Assembly (NCBI GenBank): GCA_025765595.1 | Contig: JAIVFH010000591.1 | Span: 1-13,372, forward strand | Direction: 5' to 3' | DNA: 13,372 nt | Source: Obelidium mucronatum | Taxonomy: Eukaryota > Chytridiomycota > Chytridiomycetes > Chytridiales > Chytriomycetaceae | Shown here: in pieces, positions 1 through 7,744 of the stretch | Position numbering within the stretch: position 1 is the first letter of the stretch | How the letters are laid out: every line of letters starts with the position of its first letter | Position numbers and translations under genes: made by a program | Notes under the pieces: generated by a model | Told to the model about the DNA's origin: nothing | What the model saw: only the letters and a program-made list of their open reading frames with translations | Databases searched by the model: none

Positions 1-166
1 CGTCTGGAATTCAAATCCTTCGAATGCGGGCTTCTTTTAAAATGATACAACGGGAATCTCCCTCGAAGAAATTGTGATTGTAATTTGAGCTTACCGAAAT
101 ATTTAGTTATATGCAAAATCTATTCAGATTAATCAAAAAGCGAATTCATACATCGCCGAATTAAGT

Positions 167-1467
167 CTACCAGCGGGAGTTTCCTCCTCCGCGACCTCCA
201 CGACCACTACTACTACGTCCTCGACCACCTCCATACCCTCGATCGTCATCGGATTCAGAATTGTAGCCCCCACCGCGACCTCCATTGTACCCGCCTCCTC
301 TTCCATACCCTCCACCGCCATAATTCCCACTATTGCGGCTGTAATCGCTTTCAAAAGACTTCTTTCCACCTCCGCGACCTCCACCCTTTCCCCTATCATC
401 ATACGAATCATATCCATGATCATCATCATGGTGGTATCGACTATCCCGTCCTCGATCATCAAAGTACTTGTCGTTGTTATCATCATATTCACTGTACGGA
501 CGGTTGTTCCTCTTGGCCATTCCATATCCAGAACCACCGTTCCTGAAATCATCGTCACTATCATAATCGTCATCGTCTTCATCGCCCTTTTTCTTGCCAC
601 AACAGAAAAAGATGACAAGCCCGGCTACAATCAATATGACAAGAGCCACAACCCCTCCAATCACAGCATATAACGTGGAGCCTGTAAGACCACCACCACT
701 GCTTGAATTCGTAGCTGCTGCTGCCGTTGTGGACTGAGCTGTTGTTGCTTTTGCAGTTGTCGTGGCTGCAGTAGTCGTTGTTGTCTTTTTGGGGGCAGGA
801 AAAGCTACACAGCAAGGATCGTTTGTAGAATCCATTGAACAAAAGGCTGTTGCTTCAGCCGGAGTATTGTATCCTGAAGAATAAAGAAAGGTTAAAATCA
901 TCAGAACTCCAAAAGGAGCTGGGGCAAAGTCATACCACAGTTATTCACTTCTCCGGCTTCTGAAATAAGACAGGTACTTGCATCTTTCGAAAACAAACTC
1001 GCTCCATCTGGACCAGATGATCGCAACTGAATCACATTGTTGACAATTGATTGGGCAATCACGTTGGCGCCTTTCGGGCAAAACTTTGTATTCTGATAGA
1101 CTTTCTGGTAAGCGGCCACGTATTTGCCGATTGAAGAATCGCAGAGGGGAAGAATTGTTTCTGGTGGGTTGCAGGGGACTTCAGTTTCCTTGCTTCCAAC
1201 ACCCTGACCAACCAGTGAGGCGCAGAATGCTGAGGCATAGAAGCGGAAACCAGTTCCGTCCCAGCCTGTGCATCCAAAGATCGTTGGTTCTTTCATGAAG
1301 GAACCAAAGATGCCGTTGGGGTCGGAGTAATCCTTGATGTATTTGTCCAAGGAGGCGAGATCTGTAACGCCCGTATCGACAACCCCTTTCGGAACAAGAG
1401 CAGATAGGCCTGCTTTGCCGAAACCGGGACACATTTGCGAGCCAGCGAGAGGTATACACAATGCCAT
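167..1467 (-). CDS. Single-pass membrane protein with Cys-containing ectodomain, Thr-rich stalk and cytosolic RGG-rich tail
   Basis: Two exons, 936-1467 and 167-873, join across a 62-base intron (874-935; GTATGA donor, TTTAACC-like branch, TTCAG acceptor). The splice is phase 1 and gives 412 residues. The order is a short hydrophobic N-terminus, an extracellular part with about ten Cys (starting near MCPGFGKAG), a Thr/Ala-rich mucin-like stalk at about 208-232, one transmembrane helix at about 245-268 followed by CCGKKK, an Asp block at about 275-286, and an Arg/Gly/Tyr tail with several RGG/RGGG motifs from about 330 to the end. Positive residues after the helix put the tail in the cytosol. 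The start is uncertain: M at 1467 leaves a short, weak signal peptide (ALCIPLAGS), and the same frame stays open upstream, so a 5' exon may be missing. I infer a type I surface protein. The ligand and role are unknown. Confidence 0.82.
874..935 (-). other. Spliceosomal intron of the RGG-tailed membrane protein gene
   Basis: The minus strand reads GTATGACT at the donor and TTTTAACC...TTCTTCAG at the branch and acceptor. Reading through it without splicing hits a TGA. Removing it joins a Cys ectodomain to its own stalk in frame (NNC-G-YNTP), so the splice is well supported. It is typical of the window's introns. Confidence 0.85.
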
Positions 1468-1726
1468 TAACAGATATGTTTCGGGTTTTTTATTAATCAA
1501 ATTTCTGTGACCTTGTAAATCGAACTTTGCAAAAGAAGACCTAACATCATGTAACAAAAGCAAATGGGAATCTATAACGATACTTTCATTCTTACTTAAA
1601 ACTCCATCTACTAATGCTACACAGAACCCACATATTTTTTTCCTCCTCTGACGCCAGTTCAAAGAAAACAAAACCGAATAATAAGGAATACAACAACAAG
1701 TGCAAAGCTGGCCTTTCAAAATCTTC
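1468..1726. other. Intergenic stretch, probably 5' region of the membrane protein gene
   Basis: About 260 bases lie between the stop of the SH3 exon and the assumed start of the membrane protein. Minus-strand frames are partly open, but the encoded residues look random. A small signal-peptide exon could hide here. I see no TATA box, RNA gene or repeat. Confidence 0.4.
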
Positions 1727-2037
1727 TTAGCGTTTTCCGTTTCCATAATAAACGGAATCAGCGTTGTTGTTGTTGGTTCCATAGTATACAGAATCAGTGT
1801 TGGCCTGGTATACAGAATCGGTTCCATATTCTGATTGAGGGTAATACATGGAATCCGTTCCGTTTCCGTAGTAGACCGAATCTTGACCTCCTCCATACAT
1901 ACTGGATACTCGGTTGTTGTGTTGTTTCTTTCCATTTGCGTCTTGCTGTTGTGGCGCATCAAATCCTTCTAGGCAATCAAGTGGGAAGAGACCGGTCTTG
2001 TTTCCGTTCGAAAGGTTTGTACCTTGCGCCCATCCAT
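1727..2037 (-). CDS. Orphan 3' exon: C-terminal half of an SH3 domain plus DSVYY-repeat tail
   Basis: The frame starts right after an AG at 2039-2038 and runs 102 full codons to TAA (1729-1727). Its first residues, (D)GWAQGTNLSNGNKTGLFPL followed by DCLEGF, match the second half of an SH3 domain: the conserved Trp, Gly, and the Gly-Leu-Phe-Pro ... Leu end. The tail has a basic Gln/Asn stretch and then five copies of DS[V/M]Y[Y/Q]. The first SH3 half (ALYDY-like strand, acidic loop) is not found in any minus-strand frame up to 2770. The frame just upstream contains TAA, so an upstream exon joined in phase 1 is needed. It may be the last exon of a gene with distant or lost 5' exons, a remnant, or an alternative 3' exon of the gene at 2038-2511, whose donor has the same phase. 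The repeats use different synonymous codons, which suggests past protein-level selection. Confidence 0.5.
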
Positions 2038-2511
2038 CTAATATTTAACAACGAGATTTTTTATGTCAAGAGGTGAATTTAGCTCTGCAAAAATAAGAAA
2101 AAAGACCCGGTTAATGAGTGGTGTATCTGGAAAAAAAAATAAAAGCTGTGAGGTACCGATTGCAAGTTTTGCAAGAGCTTCTGCCTCTTGTATATCATGG
2201 GCCTGACGCGATAGTGTGTTGACAGGTATGTTGGAATACAGGTGAATTGGGCACATGACAGGTAGGGAGCAAGGCTCTGGTTCAGCTTTCAGCGCTGATC
2301 CATTAAAATGAAGAGAATTAACACGCTTCAGGCTGGCTTTCGGGTTTGGCCGCTCAGGCGGTGCGGCATTTGGAAGGAGAGATGAAGGCGGAGGAGTCGG
2401 ACGCGTGTTTGCGAGAGGCCTGACTGAGGAACCTGCTGAAAGTGTTGGGGCCTCTGAGATGTTTGCGATCGCGTGTGGTTGTGCTGGATTTGCGGTTGAT
2501 GTGGCCGCCAT
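2038..2511 (-). CDS. Small conserved-looking protein of unknown function (two exons)
   Basis: ATG at 2511. Exon 1 is 2157-2511 and exon 2 is 2038-2084. Removing a 72-base intron (2085-2156, GTACCT donor, CATTAACC branch, TTTTTGCAG acceptor, phase 1) gives 133 residues. The N-terminal 80 residues are Ala/Pro/Ser-rich and probably disordered. The C-terminal part, with NIPVNTLSRQAHDIQEAEAL joined by the splice to AKLAIELNSPLDIKNLVVKY, reads as an amphipathic helical module and looks conserved, but I cannot name the family. The intron is divisible by three and has no in-frame stop, so the unspliced message would encode 157 residues with a Phe-rich insert. The gene diverges from the arrestin-like gene with 348 bases between start codons. 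Its stop TAG contains the acceptor AG of the SH3 exon. Confidence 0.62.
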   Translation of the reverse strand: MAATSTANPAQPHAIANISEAPTLSAGSSVRPLANTRPTPPPSSLLPNAAPPERPNPKASLKRVNSLHFNGSALKAEPEPCSLPVMCPIHLYSNIPVNTLSRQAHDIQEAEALAKLAIGTSQLLFFFPDTPLINRVFFLIFAELNSPLDIKNLVVKY

Positions 2512-2859
2512 AACAGATATTGTTTTTTAGAATTGTCGCGATAAATGGCAGGGTTCGCGGGAGAACATCTTTTCTTGAGAGCAGTTAACTCCAAGGTTTT
2601 TTTCATTTTGCGAATAGTTGTTGATTCCACGGCTACTTGATCAAAGTTCGGTGCCCATACAGCCCAGACAACTCTTGGGCAGCAACCAAAATAAACTCAA
2701 TATTACAGCTTAGATGTTCTGAATTTGTAATATCTTTTATCGTATCACCAGGTGTCTGCTGTGTGAGTCATCTTGATGGTTGGCCACGCGCTGGAGCCTG
2801 GAAGATATAAAACAAGCTTGACCAGACAGACCCACCAACAAAAAATTACAAAATTCAAA
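2512..2859. promoter_or_regulatory. Divergent intergenic promoter region
   Basis: This gap separates the minus-strand small-protein gene (start 2511) from the plus-strand arrestin-like gene (start 2860). Its right end holds a clear TATA box for the plus-strand gene. No comparable element is visible for the minus-strand gene. Small frames on both strands here look non-coding. Confidence 0.5.
2806..2812 (+). promoter_or_regulatory. TATA box of the arrestin-like gene
   Basis: TATAAAA lies 48 bases before the ATG at 2860. Transcription would start roughly 25-35 bases downstream, after the in-frame ATG at 2773. This supports 2860 as the true start, in the A-rich context TTCAAAATG. Confidence 0.7.
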
Positions 2860-3474
2860 ATGACAGCGGGTGGATTGAATCTCTTGGACAAAACTTACGT
2901 GTTTAATGCAGTCATCACTGCCCCAGCGGATGCCACGCCCGGCTCAACCCTCAAAGGAAAGGTTGTATTCGACACAACTGTGGCCGACATCCACATTCAA
3001 GCTGCCACGCTGAAACTCGAGTGTCTCGAATTTCACATCACGCCTCCAACGACCCCTGAATACAACGAAGCTACTCCAGCCGTTACTGGCACCCAAGATG
3101 CCCACGCCACCACCACCCACCACGAGAACCACCATTTGAACTTCCTCACATTCTTCCATAAACACGGAAAGGCTCCCAAAAAGGCCAAAAAGACTGCTCT
3201 TTCTCTAGTCTCTCACGAAGATCACTTGCCAAATGAGATCAAGTTCGAAAGCACAATCTCCTTGATTCCTGCTTCAGAAAACAACACGGTCATCAAGCCA
3301 GGTCGCCACGAATACGAATTCAGCATCAATCTGCCTCAAAACCTTCCTTTGACTACTGCCGTTGACCGGGCGAGCAATGACGTGGTTTTGATTGTATCAA
3401 GATTACACGCTGTGATTCAGATTGAAAACGTTAAAGAGGAAGTGTTTTCCGTCCTTCATGTCCTCCCCAAATAA
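2860..3474 (+). CDS. Arrestin-like N-terminal domain protein
   Basis: Intronless, 204 residues. The fold signature is the arrestin N-domain: a hydrophobic strand (YVFNAVITAP), then TPGSTLKGKVVF at about 26-37, which matches the arrestin 'PG..V.G.V' turn, a following strand (ATLKLECLEF), and the late strand RHEYEFSINLPQNLP at about 149-163, which matches the 'fp.sf.LP..LP' motif of alpha-arrestins. Between them is a long His-rich, then Lys-rich insert (about 82-111, HHENHH...FFHKHGK). Alpha-arrestins are adaptors that recruit HECT ubiquitin ligases to membrane cargo through PY motifs. Here the C-terminal arrestin domain and any PPxY motif are absent, so this is a short form and its function is inferred only loosely. 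Many codons end in C and a TATA box is present, hinting at good expression. The TATA position favours this start over ATG 2773. Confidence 0.82.
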   Translation: MTAGGLNLLDKTYVFNAVITAPADATPGSTLKGKVVFDTTVADIHIQAATLKLECLEFHITPPTTPEYNEATPAVTGTQDAHATTTHHENHHLNFLTFFHKHGKAPKKAKKTALSLVSHEDHLPNEIKFESTISLIPASENNTVIKPGRHEYEFSINLPQNLPLTTAVDRASNDVVLIVSRLHAVIQIENVKEEVFSVLHVLPK

Positions 3475-3501
3475 TCAACAGTCACTTTAAAACCCAATTC
3501 A

Positions 3502-3507
3502 AATAAA
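3502..3507 (+). terminator. Polyadenylation signal of the arrestin-like gene
   Basis: AATAAA lies 28 bases after the TAA stop in an A-rich tract (AAATAAAAATAAAAC). It fits a fungal/eukaryotic poly(A) signal by position and sequence. The 3' gap to the convergent LRR gene (3475-3638) holds nothing else I can identify. Confidence 0.5.
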
Positions 3508-3638
3508 AATAAAACTTGAGTAATAATGCGATGATTTTATAACATAAAACACTCGTCCAACACAAAATTTTGACTTCACACATCAGGGCACTCATACTTT
3601 CTCCTCCAATCACTTAAAAACTCATATATCCATCCACA

Positions 3639-6600
3639 CTACCCCAACACGATACTGCTACCACCATCCGAAACTCCTGCATTAATACTGCTACCAACAC
3701 TACCATCGCCTGATTGACCTCCACCACCAAAAGTCACTGACATTCCAGACCCATCACTACTACCTCCTGCATTGATGATAAAGTTTGGAACTTGAGGTTT
3801 CGTAGTAGTCGTCATCCAACTGGTCGTAGTTGTCGTAATCGAGCTGGTTGTGCTAGATGCAGACGTAGTACTGGTTGTCACGGAAGTAGTCGAAACAGTA
3901 GTTGTGCTCAAAGATAAAGTACTGGTTGTGGTGGTTGAAGTCGATAATGGCAAGGAGGTAAGCGTGGTATTGGTTTTAGTTGTAGGCGTAACACTCGTGG
4001 AATTTGACGCAGAAACCGTGCTGGTTACCGTGTACGTCGTGGAAGACTTTGTTGAAGTTGAAGTCGAAGACGTAGTAGAAGAAGTTCTGTCTGTTGCAAA
4101 GCTGTCAAACTTGAAAGTAAACGAAGCGACCCCATCCAAAAACGGATCGTCCGCTCTTTTAACTAAAGGACTGTAACGGATCGCAATCGTCACTGTGTAA
4201 AGAATCGATAAGTCCGGAAGAGCGATTCCAACAGATATGGCCTCGGCACCAGTGCACAACTGCCCAGTAACTGTTGGCAGAAGCCCTGAATATCTCGAAA
4301 CACCCGGAAAAACCAATCTCGTCGGCAGATTAAAAGAATAAACTTCCTGGGCATCAGGTGAGTTTGCATTCAGTTGATTTCCCCAACATGTGTTCTTGTC
4401 CAACAGAATTGACGTGGTTCCGTCGCTCACTCTCACACTGACAACCGTCAAAGTTTGACCATTCCAGTCATACGCATCGGATGAAACGTTCACACGAATT
4501 GATTCTCCAACAATCAACTTTCTAGATTCGATTGTCGCAACGGCTTTTGGAGTCACCACGCACTTTCCTTGTGGTCGTGACGGAGTGGCCACGCAAGTAG
4601 CTCCGCGGTCGCAGTAGCATTGCTCAGGAGACGGACAGTATCTGCCGCCGCAAACCGGAACTGGCGAGCTTAAGAGATTGTAGCAATGGTAGCCATCTGA
4701 CGAACTACCTCCTGAGCAATCGCTAATGACATGGTTATCGCGGCACAAGCTTCCTCTCTCGACAAATTGGTAAGGAACAGGGCCGGCAATTGCACAGAAG
4801 CAACCTGTTTCGAGACTTGATGTGCAGTACTGTGGACACACGTATGGAAATGTAATTTCCTAATTTAAATATTAGAAAATTAATATTTAGGAATAATATG
4901 TCTTGGGTTTGAGATAAACACGTACAAATGCACTTGCACGACCAGATTCGACATTTATGAAGCAAAAGTTTTGGCCGTCATTCCGAACGTCTGCCACACA
5001 ATCTGTAAAACGAGCGAGCGAGAGCCGTGGGGTGGTACACATTTTTGTGAACGCAACAAGAGCTGCTGAAGGAGTTGTTGCGGCCTCAATGTCGATATAG
5101 TTGGGAATTCGATCGATGCAGTCTTTCCAGCAATCAAACAGATCGCCATTGGCATCAAACACTGGCTTCCGCAACATATTATCCACAAGGGCAATAGCTT
5201 GGGCCACGAAATCAGCTCCTCTTAAAATACCATTTTGAGCGAGTGCATGGCCGAAAGTGGGGGCTAATATATCAGTTCCAGAATAGCTATTGCAGGAGTC
5301 GGTAAGGGCTGTCACCTGTATCGCAAGGGTTAAGTTATGCTAGGAAGAAGTTTCCTGAAGCACATACAAACGCTTCCACTTGCATTTTCTCATCAGCATT
5401 GCAACTTGTTATTCCTTGCAAAAGTCTATTCCACTGAATTTGGTTCCAGTTTTTACATATTCCACCAAAGTTTCCAGGCACATAGTTTCCTACTGAATGA
5501 TAAAACGAAGACCACCCATTGATATTCGAAACTGCATTGGATGCACACAATGGAAGGTTCTCAGACTCAAAGACTGCACGTTCTTGTGGACAAAGCAACG
5601 GATGGAAACTGCGATATTGACCATCATCACTTGTCAAACATGTCTGTGTTGCAGAAACTGGACCATTTGGCAAAATGGTGTCTAACCATTCACGCTCTTT
5701 GATTGTATCGCTTGTTAGCAAGTTGAACTCCAAGTTAACTTTACGTAATCGAAGCCCAATCAAAGGAGCAACAGGCCCAGTGAAAGCATTATAAGTAATG
5801 TCCAAACTGGATAAACCCTGAAGGCGAGATAGGGCATGAATAGGTCCAGACAAGAAGTTCATGTCAAGTTGAAGGTACGAAACATTGGGAATTCCATCCA
5901 AGGCTGGTAATTGCCCCGTAAATCCATTTTCATCCAGCCTCCTATTCAAGTTGCTTTCGGCGTAAGCCACCAAGCGAAAGCAAGAATCGTTTACTCACAA
6001 AAAATCCAAATTAATCAACGATGGAAAAACAGGCAGGTTTCCAGAAAGCGCACATTTCGCCAAGTCCAAATGTGTCAATTTTGCGAGACTTTTTAGCATA
6101 TCTTTCTCCAGTACAGCGCCTTTGAACGGGGTTCCTCTTAAACTCAAATACTCGAGAGTTCGGATTGATAAGATGCCAGTCAATGAAAATTCCGCTGTTA
6201 TGAAAGAAAGTCGACTGCAAAGTGGAAGACTTAACAATACAAGAGAAGAAACACAGAAAATACACCTACAGATACGAAATTTTGGGCAAGCGTTGTTCAA
6301 AATTGTTGGTAAAACGAACGGTCAACTGTGTTGGAACGGCTGTGGTTCCACTCAAGTCCCTATTCCAAAACTTAGACGAGTGTCGAACATAACCGCACCA
6401 CTCACATATATTCCAATTTCGGGAAGGTAGCCGTAAAAGTAAAAGTTCCATCGAATACAGGTGTTGCAGCACTTGTGTCCCTTTGACAATTTTTTTTTAA
6501 AAAAAAAAAGGTAACAACAATCAAACTTACAGATAGGTTAACCTCGTGAACTGATTGAAGTTCGGAACATTTGGCGAAGAATGTGACAGACATCCCACAC

Positions 6601-7664
6601 ATTCAGACAAGTCAAGGTATTCCAAGTTTTTTGGAAGGTCATTTATCCAGATCGAGGTAGGAGGATTAAACTTTAATTTTCGAAAGTCCCTGAAAAAAAC
6701 AGAGGGACGATTAGGTAAAAGACGTTCCTTCAAAAATTAGGTTTACAGATGCTCCAACGCTTGAAAGGCACTCATATCTGGAAATGCTTGGCCTGCCCAA
6801 CCAGCAACACCTGACCGCAATCGCAATGCGAGCCACTTCAATGTTGATGCAGAGGCAAGGGAAGCAATGGATGGGAGCACAGGATCCGCAAAAGGGATGC
6901 GCCGAAGGTCCAGATATGTTAACTTTGTTAAGGTTCTAATCGAGTTAAATTCCATTGAGGAAGTTTCGTGAAGGTAAGACAAATCCAAATGCGTAAGTTC
7001 GGGGCTGAATCCTCGGCAGTTTACATCCGAACTTTTGCAAAACGATGCTACGAGCTTGACGTTGTTCTTCAAGTCACTGTAGTAGTAGCAGTGTTGAAAA
7101 GGAGGCCATTTGATCATCAACTGGTGCAACACAAGCGACTTACATGTACACAAGATTTGATACGTCCGAAGCAAGAAAGGATGAAAGATCATTGTTGGCG
7201 AGGTCTCTTTTAGACCCATTATTGTTTTAGTAACCTGTATTAATGATAAAGAATGCACTCACAGTTTTTTAAGTTTGGCTGGCAATGGATCGGCAACATC
7301 GCCTGTGAGTTTAGTCTCATAAGAGCCGCGAATGGTCAACTCGGTCAGCTCGCCGAACGACGAAAAGTCAGGCATTTTGACGTTGAATCCGTCTTCCCTG
7401 TAGTCGAGTGCGATCTCGCTGTCGCCGCCGCATCAGCGAATGCACAGCCAGCGCTTAAAACACAAACATTTTCTCGACGGCGTCTCTCGCGGCCGTGCAG
7501 ACAATCTTCCGCGTCGCTGAATCCTTGTGGCCGCAGCAGCCGGGCCCAGCCGCAAAGGCGAACGCTGCAGTCACTGCGCAGCACTGCTTCTCGAGCGCCG
7601 TGGCGCCGGGACACGGCGCCGCTGCGCAGAAGGCGCCGAGAAGAAGAAGGAGCACTTTTTGCAT
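3639..7664 (-). CDS. Secreted leucine-rich-repeat protein with Cys-rich modules and Ser/Thr-rich stalk (11 exons)
   Basis: Exons: 7468-7664, 7263-7418, 7144-7206, 6747-7076, 6531-6689, 6406-6480, 6270-6359, 5999-6214, 5368-5941, 4926-5315, 3639-4859. They sum to 3471 bases, 1156 residues, in frame throughout. The introns are 49, 56, 67, 57, 50, 46, 55, 57, 52 and 66 bases. Residues 1 to about 17 are a signal peptide (MQKVLLLLLGAFCAAA), followed by a Cys-containing cap. LRRs of the LxxLxLxxN type run from about 85 to 500 (KLKKLDLANND, LVYIDLKNN, LTHLDLAKC, FLRLDENGFTG). Two Cys-rich regions follow (about 520-750 and 757-850), then a possible beta domain with a KR dibasic site near 985, a Thr/Ser mucin-like stretch at about 1005-1104, and a Gly/Ser-rich tail. 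There is no C-terminal membrane helix or convincing GPI signal, so I infer a secreted or wall-associated recognition or adhesion protein. The first intron (GTTTGT donor) is the least certain. Confidence 0.85.
3790..4095 (-). repeat. Low-complexity Ser/Thr-codon tract in the LRR protein gene
   Basis: This stretch encodes about 100 residues made almost wholly of Ser and Thr with some Val. Repeated ACT/ACC/TCx codons create long shadow frames on the plus strand. In fungi such tracts are usually O-mannosylated rod-like spacers of surface proteins. The DNA is repetitive but not a perfect tandem array. Confidence 0.75.
6490..6509. repeat. T9-A11 homopolymer junction inside an intron of the LRR gene
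   Basis: Nine T are followed by eleven A on the plus strand, inside the 50-base intron 6481-6530. On the transcript this is a U-run followed by an A-run, able to fold on itself, placed before the acceptor AAAG. The true length may vary through replication or sequencing slippage. Confidence 0.7.
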
Positions 7665-7744
7665 TTTGTGTTTTCTTTACTAATAATTGAGAAATTGTGT
7701 CTAAGTGGCAGCGCAGATCGCCCGCGCGGACGTTCGCCTCATCT

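Noticed and set aside
1..45. Short open plus-strand frame to a TGA at 43-45, a possible tail of a gene entering from the left
   Set aside because: Only 14 codons with no motif or poly(A) signal; too little to annotate. The rest of 1-166 shows nothing else.
133..673. Open frames opposite or beside the Gly/Arg/Asp-rich tail on both strands
   Set aside because: They are Met/Ile/Val-rich shadows of the repetitive GGx/GAT codons. The tail frame follows a clear transmembrane segment and fits the splice.
1468..1962. Upstream extension of the membrane-protein frame to a 353-residue ORF
   Set aside because: Most of it overlaps the SH3 exon in another frame and has no domain character; the SH3 frame is plainly the coding one there.
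2773..2859. Earlier in-frame ATG for the arrestin-like protein
   Set aside because: It lies before the TATA box, so the likely transcript does not contain it, and the extra residues show no domain signal.
3850..4176. Val-rich plus-strand frame of 108 residues
   Set aside because: It is the antisense of the Ser/Thr codon tract of the LRR protein.
4887..7258. The successive minus-strand frames read as separate small genes
   Set aside because: They join through phase-compatible GT..AG introns into one continuous LRR protein; most lack a start codon or end in intron-derived residues.
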